From contig NZ_PHRG01000004.1 of NCBI RefSeq assembly GCF_002803605.1, positions 186,001 through 250,000 on the forward strand: a stretch of DNA of 64,000 bases, in the 5' to 3' direction. Origin of the DNA: Acinetobacter pseudolwoffii (GTDB taxonomy: Bacteria; Pseudomonadota; Gammaproteobacteria; Pseudomonadales; Moraxellaceae). The position numbers were made by a program, and so were the translations under genes. Each line of letters starts with the position of its first letter. The stretch's first letter is position 1. Positions 1-11,436 of the stretch are shown in pieces. The notes under the pieces are model-generated. The model saw only the letters and a list, made by a program, of their open reading frames with translations. It was not told where the DNA came from and did not search any database.

Positions 1-201
1 CAGGCACAAGTGGCCGCACAATCCGATCAGCATTTACTCGTGAAAAAGCAGCAAACCGACCCGGCCAGCAGCACCATTCTGAGTTTGCAAGAAGATGCAC
101 GTATTGATGAACTCGCGCGCATGACCGGTGGTGTTGAAATCAGTGAAACGACTTTACAACATGCCCGTCAGTTACGTCAGTTGAAATTTCAGCAGGTTTA
201 A
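1..201 (+). CDS. recN: DNA repair protein RecN, C-terminal fragment
   Basis: The reading frame is open from the first base and ends at a TAA, leaving the last 66 residues of a longer protein cut by the window edge. The tail reads RIDELARMTGGVEISETTLQ followed by HARQLR, which matches the conserved end of RecN, just after the D-loop of its ABC-type ATPase head. RecN is an SMC-like ATPase that gathers broken DNA ends for recombinational repair. The Walker motifs and coiled coil lie outside the window. The GTG at position 10 is internal, not a start. The family call rests on the short C-terminal motif only. Confidence 0.82.
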   Translation, partial: QAQVAAQSDQHLLVKKQQTDPASSTILSLQEDARIDELARMTGGVEISETTLQHARQLRQLKFQQV

Positions 202-314
202 ATATCACAATCCAGACAAATAAAAGTTGGTAAATCCATAAAGCTCGAGTAACGTAGCGGTTAGGATCATACGATTTCTTTGCGAAGAAATTGATTTTAA
301 GGAGAACTGCTCAG

Positions 315-869
315 GTGACCAAACAGTTTCTGACACATCGTTGTCTGATTGCGCCGCCACATGCGGATGATGATTTTTTTGCCCAGACGGTGATCTATTT
401 GGCTCGCCATGATGAAGATGGTGCACAAGGCATCATCATCAATCGCCCTGCCGGTATTCAAATTAAAGAATTGCTGAATGATCTTGATATTGAAGCAGAC
501 AATGTCAATCCACATGAAGTCTTGCAAGGTGGCCCTTTACGCCCTGAGGCCGGCTTTGTGCTGCATACCGGTCAGCCGACCTGGCATTCCTCTATTGCGG
601 TGGGTGAAAATGTCTGTATCACCACCTCCAAAGATATTCTGGATGCAATTGCGCATAATGAAGGTGTGGGTCGCTATCAAATCGCACTCGGCTATGCCAG
701 TTGGGGCAAACACCAGCTAGAACAGGAAATTGCCCGCGGTGACTGGCTGATTTGTGATTCTGATATGGATCTGATTTTTAACTTACCTTATAACGACCGT
801 TGGGATGCTGCCTATAAAAAGATGGGCGTCGACCGCAACTGGTTATCTTCCGAGATTGGACATGCCTGA
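315..869 (+). CDS. yqgE: YqgE/AlgH family protein
   Basis: This 184-residue protein matches the UPF0301 (YqgE/AlgH) family in length and sequence, including the early HRCLIAPP stretch, the NRPAG motif near residue 45 and a central GGPL motif. The molecular role of the family is not settled; AlgH has been linked to alginate regulation in Pseudomonas. I chose the GTG at 315 because an AAGGAGA sits at 299-305 with good spacing. An in-frame TTG at 291 has no ribosome site. The end overlaps the ruvX start by 8 bp, so the two are probably translationally coupled, as in many gammaproteobacteria. A small stem-loop (274-291) lies in the leader. Confidence 0.9.
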   Translation: MTKQFLTHRCLIAPPHADDDFFAQTVIYLARHDEDGAQGIIINRPAGIQIKELLNDLDIEADNVNPHEVLQGGPLRPEAGFVLHTGQPTWHSSIAVGENVCITTSKDILDAIAHNEGVGRYQIALGYASWGKHQLEQEIARGDWLICDSDMDLIFNLPYNDRWDAAYKKMGVDRNWLSSEIGHA

Positions 870-1305
870 TGTAAACACGCCACAAACCATTATGGCGTTT
901 GATTTTGGTACACAAAAAATGGGAATGTCTGTTGGACAATCCCTGATTGCAAGTGCCAGTCCCCTACCTTTATTTCCCATGAAAGATGGTATTCCCAACT
1001 GGGATGAACTGCTCAAAATCGTGAAAAGCCATCAACCGAATCTATTTCTGGTCGGTTTGCCACTGAATATGGATGATAGTGAATCGGAGCTTTCGACACG
1101 GGCACGTAAATTTGCGCGCCGTTTACGGCACCAGACCAATATTGCAACCTTGATGGTGGATGAGCGTCTGACCACCCGTGAAGCACGCGATGAGCTGGAT
1201 CATTATCAGGCGCAAGGTCGCGGCAAAAGGTTGTCTGCGGACAGTATCGCCGCAGCCTTATTGATTGAAAGTTGGTATCGCCATCCTGCCGGAATCACCC
1301 CTTAA
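862..1305 (+). CDS. ruvX: Putative pre-16S rRNA nuclease / Holliday junction resolvase RuvX (YqgF)
   Basis: The 147-residue protein has an RNase H-like fold signature: FDFGT near the start with the first acidic residue (Asp14), then [10 protein letters not shown], and [12 protein letters not shown] close to the end with the last catalytic Asp. YqgF proteins are implicated in 5'-end maturation of 16S rRNA and were first proposed as Holliday junction resolvases. The ATG at 862 lies inside the last codons of yqgE. An upstream in-frame ATG at 805 would add 19 residues read from yqgE sequence and is unlikely. The gene is followed directly by a strong hairpin terminator. Confidence 0.9.
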   Translation: MPDVNTPQTIMAFDFGTQKMGMSVGQSLIASASPLPLFPMKDGIPNWDELLKIVKSHQPNLFLVGLPLNMDDSESELSTRARKFARRLRHQTNIATLMVDERLTTREARDELDHYQAQGRGKRLSADSIAAALLIESWYRHPAGITP

Positions 1306-1328
1306 ACTGCTGATAAAATTTTAAAATC

Positions 1329-1352
1329 AGCATCCTTTGGGATGCTTTTTTA
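1329..1352 (+). terminator. Rho-independent terminator after ruvX
   Basis: A stem of AGCATCC pairs with GGATGCT across a 4-nt loop and is followed by a run of T residues. It lies 24 bp past the ruvX stop codon and in front of the convergent AlkB-type gene. Confidence 0.8.
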
Positions 1353-1368
1353 TGCCTAAAAACATGAT

Positions 1369-1989
1369 TTAAGGGTAAAAATAACGAAAGGTCAGATTAA
1401 TTCTGGGTGTCAAAACTTTGCTGCTTTTACCAATGCTGTGTTTCCAGTACTGCTGGGTCTGGCCGCGCATTACAATCAGTTGGCCACTGTGTAACAGCAA
1501 CTCGACTTTATCCCCGTGGGTTTTATGTTTAAAACTCATTTTACGGGTCGCGCCCAGACTCAGAGAAGCAATGACATTTTCCCGAGAACTTCCTGTATAT
1601 AAGGCAGGCTCATCATCGCTATGCCAGCCCAAGCCTTGTGAACCATCTTCATATAAATTGGCCAGACAGGAATTAAAGGGATGACCCACCAGCTGTTCAA
1701 TATGCTGTTTTAAACGCAATAATCCCGGGGGCCACAACTGAGCTTGCTTGAGCGTCCCCGAATAGCGATATTGATAGTGCGCATCGCCATACCAGACCAC
1801 CTTGCGTGCTGTGATATAGTGCTTGCCGAACACCCGTACTTCATCATGTTGCCAGGCCAACTGGCTCAGAAAATACTGCAAATACTGCTGGCTTTGTGCC
1901 TGCTCCAGAATCAGACCATAGTCCTCCACCACCCCATCAAAGGGTAAGATATTCGTTTCAGGTTGGGGCACAAATAAATCTAAAGTCAT
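1369..1989 (-). CDS. AlkB-family alpha-ketoglutarate-dependent dioxygenase
   Basis: The 206-residue protein belongs to the Fe(II)/2-oxoglutarate AlkB family. It carries the iron ligands as GWHSDDE (His123, Asp125) and a distal His184 in YWKHSIG, followed by RINLTFR, the arginines that bind 2-oxoglutarate. Family members remove alkyl lesions such as 1-methyladenine and 3-methylcytosine from nucleic acids. The layout NxYxDGxxGxGWHSD resembles the ALKBH2/3-like branch more than E. coli AlkB, so I give no gene symbol. The ATG at 1989 (MTLDLF) is preferred over an upstream in-frame start at 2046, which would add 19 non-conserved residues. It faces ruvX tail to tail. Confidence 0.9.
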   Translation of the reverse strand: MTLDLFVPQPETNILPFDGVVEDYGLILEQAQSQQYLQYFLSQLAWQHDEVRVFGKHYITARKVVWYGDAHYQYRYSGTLKQAQLWPPGLLRLKQHIEQLVGHPFNSCLANLYEDGSQGLGWHSDDEPALYTGSSRENVIASLSLGATRKMSFKHKTHGDKVELLLHSGQLIVMRGQTQQYWKHSIGKSSKVLTPRINLTFRYFYP

Positions 1990-2139
1990 CTCAATTAGAC
2001 CGAGTATCTTACTGAAAATACTGACATTGACTTTGAAAAAGTACAACCGAATTTCACAAATGACTACAAGATTTGCTCTTGTGACTTGTCCTGTTCCTGC
2101 CTAAACTGAATTTAACTTTCACAATAAAAATAATCCTTT

Positions 2140-3942
2140 ATGAACTTATGGCAGCTGTTTCAGAAACTTCGTCCTTTTGTTCAGCCCTATCGGGTGCTGG
2201 TCATTGCCACGCTGATTTTGACCCTGATCGGTTCCTTTACCGCACAGGTCAATGCGCTGACCCTGCAATATGCAGTCGATAGTATCAATGCGCTGCTGGA
2301 ACAAGGTCAGGGACTGGAGCAAGGCTGGCATATTCTGATTACGATTTCAGCGATCTTGCTCGGTAAAGAGATTATCAATGCCTTTGTCCAGTTCGGCCAG
2401 AAGTTCTATGGAGAAAAGCTACGGATTTTTGTTTCTCAGGATCTGGCCCAAGGAATTATTGAAAAATTCTTAAAATATCGTCTGGAATTTTTTAATCAGG
2501 AAAATAATCAGGCCGGAAAATTACAGACCCGAATTGATCGTGGTATTGGCTCACTGACCCGTCTGGTACAAATCTTTTTTATTGATATTTTACCATTATT
2601 TACCAGTGCGATTGTGGCTTTGGGCCTGATGTACTATGCCAATATGTATGTCGGTCTGGTGGCCACCGCCATTGTCCCAATCTATTTCTGGCTGACCTAT
2701 AAACAGGCACAAAAGCTCGGTGGTTGGCGCCGCAGTTTAAGAGATGGCCGCGAGAAAAAGAGTCAAGGTATTCTCAGTATTATTAATTCAATTACCGTGA
2801 TCAAATCCTTTAACCGGGAAGCGATTGAATCGGAAAAGCAGCTAGGATTGCAACGCGAACTGACCGACAACCAGATGAAAACCCGTCAGACCAGTTTCCT
2901 GTTTGATGGTCTGAAAACGTTCCTTGAACAGATCGGCATTGTGCTGATTATTATTCTGACCTCTTATTTTGTGCTGGATGGCCAGATGAGTATCGGCATG
3001 ATCATGTTTCATGTGCTGCTGTTTAATAATGTCTCCGCCCCGATTCGCTCACTGCACCGGATTTATGATGAAGTGAATGATGCCATGATCTATTCAGAAA
3101 GCTTCTTTAAGATTCTGGAAGCGGATCAGGAAATTGAACAAAGTGGTCAACAAAAACCGCAAGTGACTGGTAAATTTGAACTGACTGGGGTGAATTTTTA
3201 TTATCCGAATGGCCATCATGCCCTGAAAGATATTGAGATGGAAATTCGTCCGAATAAGATCACGGCTTTGGTCGGCTTATCCGGTGCGGGAAAATCCACC
3301 CTGATCAGCTTGCTGGATAAATTTTATGAGCCGCAACAAGGCCAGATTAAACTGGATGGCATTGACCTGAAAGACTATGACACCCAATATCTACGCGATC
3401 ATATTGGTCTGGTGTTGCAGAAAAATCATATTTTCCAAGGCACCATTTTTGAGAATATCCGTTATGGCAAAACTACAGCTTCGATGGACGATATCATTGA
3501 GGCGGCAGAAAAAGCCTCGATTCATGCGCAGATTTTACAGTTACCGGATGGCTATGATAGTGATGCCCTCATGCTGTCTGGCGGACAGCAGCAACGCATT
3601 GCCTTGGCGCGGATGTTCCTGAAAAACCCACCGATTATTTTTCTGGATGAACCGACGGCGAGTCTGGATGCCATCGCCACCGAACAGATCAAGCAAAGTC
3701 TGGATCAAATCAAGCAAGGCCGTACCGTGATCATCATTTCACATAGCCTGTCGCAAATTATTGACGCAGATTATACCTATGTGATGAAAGAGGGAAGGAT
3801 TGCCGAACATGGTGAGCACGCTCAGCTTTATCATCAGCAAGGCGTGTATAAGGAAATTTTTGATGCCATGGCCAAGAGTCTGAATATTGAAAAAATCGCC
3901 AAGACTTTTGAGGATGATGCCGAGGAAGAAACCCATAGTTAG
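2140..3942 (+). CDS. ABC transporter, fused permease and ATP-binding protein
   Basis: This 600-residue half-transporter has an N-terminal six-helix exporter-type membrane domain (about residues 15-330) and a C-terminal nucleotide-binding domain. Walker A is GLSGAGKST from about residue 379, the signature is LSGGQQQR at about 479, and Walker B is IIFLDEPTASLD, with the switch histidine in IIISHSL. It would act as a homodimer in the inner membrane, exporting a lipid, drug or peptide. It looks like the MsbA/multidrug class, but the substrate cannot be read from sequence, and it does not sit beside lpxK as msbA usually does. It is a single-gene unit closed by the terminator at 3960-3988. Confidence 0.9.
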   Translation: MNLWQLFQKLRPFVQPYRVLVIATLILTLIGSFTAQVNALTLQYAVDSINALLEQGQGLEQGWHILITISAILLGKEIINAFVQFGQKFYGEKLRIFVSQDLAQGIIEKFLKYRLEFFNQENNQAGKLQTRIDRGIGSLTRLVQIFFIDILPLFTSAIVALGLMYYANMYVGLVATAIVPIYFWLTYKQAQKLGGWRRSLRDGREKKSQGILSIINSITVIKSFNREAIESEKQLGLQRELTDNQMKTRQTSFLFDGLKTFLEQIGIVLIIILTSYFVLDGQMSIGMIMFHVLLFNNVSAPIRSLHRIYDEVNDAMIYSESFFKILEADQEIEQSGQQKPQVTGKFELTGVNFYYPNGHHALKDIEMEIRPNKITALVGLSGAGKSTLISLLDKFYEPQQGQIKLDGIDLKDYDTQYLRDHIGLVLQKNHIFQGTIFENIRYGKTTASMDDIIEAAEKASIHAQILQLPDGYDSDALMLSGGQQQRIALARMFLKNPPIIFLDEPTASLDAIATEQIKQSLDQIKQGRTVIIISHSLSQIIDADYTYVMKEGRIAEHGEHAQLYHQQGVYKEIFDAMAKSLNIEKIAKTFEDDAEEETHS

Positions 3943-3959
3943 CGTTTCTTCCAAACCAA

Positions 3960-3988
3960 TAAAAAAACCTCCGAGCGGGAGGTCTTTT
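3960..3988. terminator. Bidirectional terminator between ABC transporter and phoU
   Basis: ACCTCC pairs with GGAGGT across a 5-nt loop. An A-run precedes the stem and a T-rich stretch follows it, so it can end transcripts from both the ABC gene (plus) and phoU (minus). Confidence 0.8.
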
Positions 3989-4006
3989 ATTGAGAGATGA
4001 TCACTC

Positions 4007-4726
4007 TTAACGCTGAACTTTTTGCTCAATTTCTTCGACGCTGGTATGACGTACGTCAAAACCTTTGACCATATAGATCACCTGTTCAGAAATATTCCGG
4101 GCATGGTCGCCAATTCTTTCGAGTGAACGAAGCACCCATAGTACATTGATAACACGACTAATATGTCGCGGATCTTCAATCATATAGGTCATGAGGGTAC
4201 GCGTTGCTGACTGGTATTCACGGTCGATATCCGCATCTGCCAACATCACTTTCAAGGCCTGATCTACATCCAGACGTGCAAAAGCATCCAGTGCATCATG
4301 AATCATCACCCGAACCTGGTTGCCAATATGCCGGGTTTCCATATAACCGCGCGGCGAGCTACCCTCTTCGCTCAGGCTTTGTGCAATCCGGCCTATTTTA
4401 GACGCTTCATCACCAATACGCTCAAGATCGGTATTGGCCTTGGACATGGCAAGTACCATCCGTAAATCAATCGCAGCAGGATGACGGCGTGCCAGAATCA
4501 GGGTCAGTGCTTCATCAATGTCTCTTTCCATCTGATTGACAACATTGTCCTGAAACTGCACATCAATCGCCATGGCGACATCGGTATCCAGTAAGGCATG
4601 AATGGCGTTGGCCACCTGCTGTTCCACCAGTCCGCCCATGGTCATGAATTTGGTATTGACGTCCTGCAACTCTTCATTAAATTGCGAAGAAATGTGATGA
4701 CTTAACACAGGATTATTTGGACACAA
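4007..4726 (-). CDS. phoU: Phosphate transport regulator PhoU
   Basis: The 239-residue protein is a PhoU with two tandem helical bundles. Each bundle carries the metal-binding signature: ERIGDEASKIGRIA near residue 95 and ERIGDHARNISEQ near residue 200. PhoU links the Pst phosphate transporter to the PhoR sensor kinase and represses the Pho regulon when phosphate is plentiful. The start is a TTG at 4726, supported by an AGGAG about 9 nt upstream; no ATG gives a full N-terminus. The pst genes are not in this window, so phoU is encoded alone here. A PhoB-box-like repeat at 4793-4810 may drive it. Confidence 0.93.
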   Translation of the reverse strand: MCPNNPVLSHHISSQFNEELQDVNTKFMTMGGLVEQQVANAIHALLDTDVAMAIDVQFQDNVVNQMERDIDEALTLILARRHPAAIDLRMVLAMSKANTDLERIGDEASKIGRIAQSLSEEGSSPRGYMETRHIGNQVRVMIHDALDAFARLDVDQALKVMLADADIDREYQSATRTLMTYMIEDPRHISRVINVLWVLRSLERIGDHARNISEQVIYMVKGFDVRHTSVEEIEQKVQR

Positions 4727-4792
4727 GGAAGTCTACTCCTGAAACGGCATATAGCGATGATCAATAATAAAGCACATTAAAGCATATTTATG

Positions 4793-4810
4793 ATGAAAGT
4801 TTGATGACAA
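4793..4810 (-). promoter_or_regulatory. Candidate PhoB box upstream of phoU
   Basis: On the minus strand TTGTCAT is followed by four bases and then CTTTCAT, two direct heptamers with an 11-bp repeat distance. This is the layout of the enterobacterial Pho box (CTGTCAT-N4 repeats). It lies 67-84 bp before the phoU start. The match is by eye and the second repeat is imperfect. Confidence 0.45.
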
Positions 4811-4818
4811 TCGTAGCG

Positions 4819-6165
4819 TCATCTGGGCTGAGGTGAATCATATTCGATCAGCCAGGCATTCAGCTCTGCCAGCTCCTTTTCGGTCAGCTGCCCGACTGAA
4901 GCCTGTAACTGGAGTACATGCAGCAGATAATCATATTTGGCATTCAGATAATCCGTTTTGGCAGAAAAAGCATTGCGCTGGGCCAGCAACACATCGACCA
5001 TGGTCTTTAAGCCCTCCTGATATTGGGCTCTGGAGGCTTGTGAAACCATTTCCGAAGATTCCATCGCCGCTTTACGCGCATTCAGTTTGGCCTGATCGGT
5101 TTCTACCTGCATGAAGGACTGCTTCACATCGGTATTGGCTTTGCGGATCGCAGCGTCTAATTGGGCTGCACTTTTTTGTACATTGACCCCAGCCTGACGA
5201 ATACTTTTCTGGGTACGGCCACCACTAAATAGGTTCCAGTTGACTTCCACCCCAATCTGGTCGAAATCACCATTGCTGGACATAATCGTTTCTGGTGTCT
5301 GTTTCAGATAGCCATAGGTGCCGACCGCTTCAACCTGCGGATAGAGGGCGGCCTGCTCAACCCGTTTGGCATCTTCAGAATAGCGTTTTTGCAGACGGGC
5401 TTGCAGAATGTTCAGATTCTGGCTTTGTGCCAAATCTGTCCAGGACTGCATGTCACTTGGAATCGGTTTCTGAAACTGGAAGTCATTGCGTAATACCGCC
5501 AGATTTTCTCGGTAAGGCCCGATCAGCTGAGCCAGTTGCTCCTGAGCGAGAACCAGCTGAACTTGGGTCGAAATCCGGTTGGCTTGGGCACTTTGATACT
5601 GGGCATTGGCTTCACTGACCTCACTACGTGCCACCAGACCTTCTTTTAGTTTGGCATTCATCATGCGCAGCTGCTCAGATAGAGCCTGTTCTTCCTGCAA
5701 ATATGCCGTGGTCAAAGACTGCTGACGCAAGACATTAAAATAGGCTTCTGCCACCTGTAAAATATGCTGCTGTTTTTGCAGACGTAAGTTGACTTCGCTG
5801 AGTTCGACCGAAGTTTTGACCTGTTTATAGCCCTGCCAGGCATCCCAGCGGAATAAAGGCTGGCGTGCAGTTAAAGCCAGCTGGCGGGTGGTATTACTGG
5901 AAGTAATGAAATTAGAAAACTGTGGATCGGCAGGTGCATCAACAGACTGGTTCTTACGGGTGATATTTCCTGAAAGGCTCACGGTCGGCAGTAAATTTCC
6001 GCTGGCAATCCCCAGATTGAGCTGATCGGCCTGATATTGCAACAGATTCGCTTGCCAGTTCGGATCGTTTTGCTGGGCGCGCGCATAGGCTTGTTGCAAA
6101 TCCAGGGCAAAAATCGCCGGACTACTGCACAATAAACCGGCCATGACACTGAGTTTTAGTTTCAT
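4819..6165 (-). CDS. TolC family outer membrane channel protein
   Basis: The 448-residue protein starts with a signal peptide (MKLKLSVMAGLLCSSPAIFA) and then shows the TolC/type I secretion outer membrane layout: two repeats of long amphipathic helices separated by beta segments, rich in Ala, Gln and Asn. The stretch FDQIGVEVNWNLFSGGRTQKS is typical of the second strand pair. TolC trimers form the outer membrane exit duct for tripartite efflux pumps and type I secretion. No membrane-fusion or inner-membrane partner is adjacent, so it probably serves several systems, as TolC does in E. coli. It precedes phoU on the same strand, with a likely separate phoU promoter between them. Confidence 0.9.
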   Translation of the reverse strand: MKLKLSVMAGLLCSSPAIFALDLQQAYARAQQNDPNWQANLLQYQADQLNLGIASGNLLPTVSLSGNITRKNQSVDAPADPQFSNFITSSNTTRQLALTARQPLFRWDAWQGYKQVKTSVELSEVNLRLQKQQHILQVAEAYFNVLRQQSLTTAYLQEEQALSEQLRMMNAKLKEGLVARSEVSEANAQYQSAQANRISTQVQLVLAQEQLAQLIGPYRENLAVLRNDFQFQKPIPSDMQSWTDLAQSQNLNILQARLQKRYSEDAKRVEQAALYPQVEAVGTYGYLKQTPETIMSSNGDFDQIGVEVNWNLFSGGRTQKSIRQAGVNVQKSAAQLDAAIRKANTDVKQSFMQVETDQAKLNARKAAMESSEMVSQASRAQYQEGLKTMVDVLLAQRNAFSAKTDYLNAKYDYLLHVLQLQASVGQLTEKELAELNAWLIEYDSPQPR

Positions 6166-6453
6166 TTTATAGTGTTAACCCCTAACAGCCATTCAGATCA
6201 AAAATTCTGGCGCTTTAAGCTAAGCCATACTAAAGAGATTTTTTGCATTTTTGCGTATGATTTTTATTAACTTTTTAATATAACTCTCGGGTTTTATCCA
6301 CGATTAATTCAATTTTCAAGATCTATACCCGCAATGTAACAAAGCAATTCACAATACTAAACATAGTATTTTTATTTGATCTATACAATATATCTCCCAG
6401 CAAGGCCGTTATTTTCTGAATTCACCTATACAGAGTCCTGAAACATAGTGTTA

Positions 6454-7485
6454 ATGCCATTCCCGTCGATATTCAAAGCCTGTCTAATTTCCGGCAGTCT
6501 GCTGTTTCTGGCAGGCTGTCAGCAGCCGTCGGAACCACAGATCCAGGTCGAACAGACTGAGACCAATCAGAAGCAAAGTCCAGTCAATGACTTTAGCCTG
6601 ATGTGCAAGAATATTGAAAAAAATATGTCCCAGATTAATGACCAGCGCACCACTTTTGCGCTGGAACAGGTTAATCAGGATCTTAAAGTGTGTCTGCCCC
6701 TGATGGAATTGGCGGAGCAGAAGCATCTGATGCTACGTTCTACTGAAATGTATCAGCGCTTTTTAGCCGTCGACCGTACCGAGTTCCAGCAACGCGCCTT
6801 TGAACAGTATGCGCTGGAAATGGCCCAGCATCCGACCATTCAGCAAGCCCATTTTCAGCAGCTCACCTCACGTGACCAGTACCTGTTAAAACACAAAGGT
6901 CAGGCTTATGTCGAACTGCTGGATCTTGGCGATGGCAACTTACATTATCGTCGTAGTCCGGAATATCTGGCCCGCATTTTTGCGCCTTATTTACCCGGCG
7001 CTGAAAAAGTTTTTATTGAACATCTGGCTGAACAGAATATGCAGCCGGTACTGGTGGAAAAACGTCTGCAAATTGAGGCGGCTGACATTGCAGCCCGCAG
7101 TCTGCTTTGGGAAGATTATCTCAAGACTTATCCTGAGAGCAGTTATAAGCGGGATGCCGAATACCTGCTGAAACAATATACCTATTTTTTGTTTAGAGGC
7201 ACCGAAGCATCTCCCGTTTCTGAGGACTATCGTGACCGTTATGCAGTCGATACCAGTCATCTGGAAACCATTATTGGTCTATCCAGCGGTCAGAAATCAA
7301 CGCTTTCGACCCAGGCTCGCCAATTTCTGGAGTTTCTGGACATGAATCCGCAACAGCGCCAGCAAGCCTTGCCTGCCGACTATCGCAACCGCTCGGACGC
7401 TGAACAGATTCTGTATTATGCCAAGATCAGCCCACCCTCACAAAAATATGATAAAGACTGTTTTATGGATGCGTTCTGTATCTAG
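6454..7485 (+). CDS. Predicted lipoprotein of unknown function
   Basis: I do not recognise this 343-residue protein. It begins with a short basic segment, a hydrophobic stretch and the lipobox LAGC (Cys22), so it should be lipidated; the Gln after the Cys favours the outer membrane. The mature part is rich in Gln, helical in appearance and has no motif I can name. A second pair of cysteines lies in the last seven residues (CFMDAFC). An in-frame GTG two codons upstream (6448) is an alternative start; neither has a strong ribosome site. It stands alone between the divergent tolC-like gene and the thiC riboswitch, with a roughly 280-bp AT-rich spacer in front. Confidence 0.72.
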   Translation: MPFPSIFKACLISGSLLFLAGCQQPSEPQIQVEQTETNQKQSPVNDFSLMCKNIEKNMSQINDQRTTFALEQVNQDLKVCLPLMELAEQKHLMLRSTEMYQRFLAVDRTEFQQRAFEQYALEMAQHPTIQQAHFQQLTSRDQYLLKHKGQAYVELLDLGDGNLHYRRSPEYLARIFAPYLPGAEKVFIEHLAEQNMQPVLVEKRLQIEAADIAARSLLWEDYLKTYPESSYKRDAEYLLKQYTYFLFRGTEASPVSEDYRDRYAVDTSHLETIIGLSSGQKSTLSTQARQFLEFLDMNPQQRQQALPADYRNRSDAEQILYYAKISPPSQKYDKDCFMDAFCI

Positions 7486-7594
7486 CTAGAAATATTTGGC
7501 TTGAGTCCAGCTTCCCCTGCCTGAAGAGACCATCGCTAAAGTTGAGAGATTTAGACCTGTTTATTCGGCATAAACTGAGCTAAGCTTTAGCCTC

Positions 7595-9705
<2,111 letters not shown>

Positions 9706-9748
9706 AACTTTAAAAAAAACAGTTGTCTTCAAAAAAAACTCAGATAGG

Positions 9749-10417
9749 ATGAAAATAAATCAATTCATTCTATCTGAGCATATGAATATTATTAAACAGG
9801 CCTCTTATAATAAAAAAGACTTTCGCATAGAGGCACGTGAGTTTTTGTACCGGGGATTTATTCAGGTGGAAAAAGTCAGCCTGCGACACCGTTTATTCCA
9901 GCAGGACAGCTCGACGCCTATTTTACAACGCGAGCTGATTCACCGGCCAGAAGCAGCGGGTGTGCTGCTCTATAACCATCAACAGCAGAAATTCGGCCTG
10001 ATTGAACAGTTCCGGATTGGCGGACTGGACGATGTCGATTCACCGTGGCAACTCGAAGTGATTGCTGGCGTTCTGGATGGCGATGAAGCGCCTGAACAGT
10101 GTATCCGCCGGGAAGCACTCGAAGAATCAGGCTGTAGCTTGAATCAGTTACAGCATATTTTCAGCTTCTATCCTTCAGCGGGTGCTTGTTCCGAGTTGTT
10201 TCATTTATATGTCGCCGAAACTGAACTGCCTGAACATGGCGGGATTTTTGGCATGCCGGATGAAGGTGAAAATATCCAGCTGCATATTCTGGATTATGCA
10301 GATATTTCCGCACTACTCAGCAATGGGCGCTTAAGGAATGCACCGGTCATTATGGCCTTGCAATGGTTGCAACAACATATTCATACTGCAGGGATATGTC
10401 TAAGGGGAAAGACATGA
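9749..10417 (+). CDS. nudF: NUDIX hydrolase, ADP-ribose pyrophosphatase type
   Basis: The 222-residue protein carries a complete Nudix box: Gly, five residues, Glu, seven residues, then REALEESGC, around residues 107-129. A downstream Pro-containing loop (YPSAGACSELFH) is typical of ADP-ribose pyrophosphatases of the NudF/TrgB type, which split ADP-ribose into AMP and ribose 5-phosphate. The gene overlaps cpdA by four bases (ATGA), the same order as nudF-cpdA in E. coli, which supports the assignment. The start is uncertain: the ATG at 9749 has AGATAGG immediately before it, too close for an ideal site, and an in-frame ATG at 9782 is possible. Confidence 0.88.
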   Translation: MKINQFILSEHMNIIKQASYNKKDFRIEAREFLYRGFIQVEKVSLRHRLFQQDSSTPILQRELIHRPEAAGVLLYNHQQQKFGLIEQFRIGGLDDVDSPWQLEVIAGVLDGDEAPEQCIRREALEESGCSLNQLQHIFSFYPSAGACSELFHLYVAETELPEHGGIFGMPDEGENIQLHILDYADISALLSNGRLRNAPVIMALQWLQQHIHTAGICLRGKT

Positions 10418-11226
10418 GTTTTTCGCAGTCAAATACAACCGAACAGCCAGACTGGACCATTATCCAGATTTCTGATACCCATTTGATGGATCGGGAAGAG
10501 CTGGAATTTGCCCGGATGAATCCAGAGCAGAGTTTTCATGAAGTGATGCAGCAGATTCAGCAGCGCTTTCGCAAAATGGATGCGCTGATTCATACCGGTG
10601 ATCTGGCCCAGGTGCCGGTGGAACGAACTTATCAGCGTTATTTAGACTTTATCCAGTCCTTAAACGTGCCGCATTATCAGATTCCGGGTAATCATGATGA
10701 CACCCGGATCTTTCCGTTTCATCAGAATGCCAATCAGGTACATGCGATTCATTTTGGTAGCTGGACCATGATTTTGTTGAATAGTGCGGTTCAAGGCAAG
10801 GTTGATGGCTGGGTGGAACAAGCTCAGCTTGATCAATTGAACCAATTATTGATTGAGTTTAAGCATCAGCATGTCATCATCGCTTGTCATCATCACCCTT
10901 TTGCGATGAAATCGCACTGGATTGACCAGCACCGGCTTAAAAATGCCGAAGATCTGAAAGATGTCCTGGCACGGCACCAGAATATAAAGTTGGTCTTGTT
11001 TGGTCATGTGCATCAGGATTCCTGTAATGAATGGCATGGTATCTATTTTTTATCCACGCCATCGACCAGTGTGCAGTTCAAACCTAAAAGCCAGGATTTC
11101 GCGCTAGATCAGGCGGCGCCCGGTTATCGTGTATTACATTTGCAACAAAATGGTGAGTTTGATACCTATATTGAACGGGTGGCATTGAGTCAGCAAAATA
11201 TTAATACTGAAATTTCAGGTTATTAA
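10414..11226 (+). CDS. cpdA: 3',5'-cyclic-AMP phosphodiesterase CpdA
   Basis: The 270-residue protein is a class III calcineurin-like phosphodiesterase. The metal-binding blocks appear in order: ISDTHL (Asp and His), HTGDLAQ, PGNHDD, CHHHPFA and FGHVHQD. CpdA hydrolyses cAMP and so tunes cAMP-receptor signalling. I chose the ATG at 10414 because an AGGGGA lies just upstream and it gives the normal family length. An in-frame ATG at 10363 lies inside the Nudix gene. The four-base overlap with nudF implies co-translation. Confidence 0.92.
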   Translation: MSFSQSNTTEQPDWTIIQISDTHLMDREELEFARMNPEQSFHEVMQQIQQRFRKMDALIHTGDLAQVPVERTYQRYLDFIQSLNVPHYQIPGNHDDTRIFPFHQNANQVHAIHFGSWTMILLNSAVQGKVDGWVEQAQLDQLNQLLIEFKHQHVIIACHHHPFAMKSHWIDQHRLKNAEDLKDVLARHQNIKLVLFGHVHQDSCNEWHGIYFLSTPSTSVQFKPKSQDFALDQAAPGYRVLHLQQNGEFDTYIERVALSQQNINTEISGY

Positions 11227-11436
11227 CTTTTCAATTTGTTTTTTTTGCATTACTTTATTGCAACCAAAGGAAATGTGATATGCATAGTCCAGACATCAAA
11301 GACTATCAATAAGCATAAAAAGTCTATATGATGACGGCCCCCACAGGAGGATAATCCTTCTACAGGGTGGATAAAAATTGCATATCACCATATTTTTTGC
11401 GTAGCAATCATACGCATATGATGAGGAATGCCCTAA

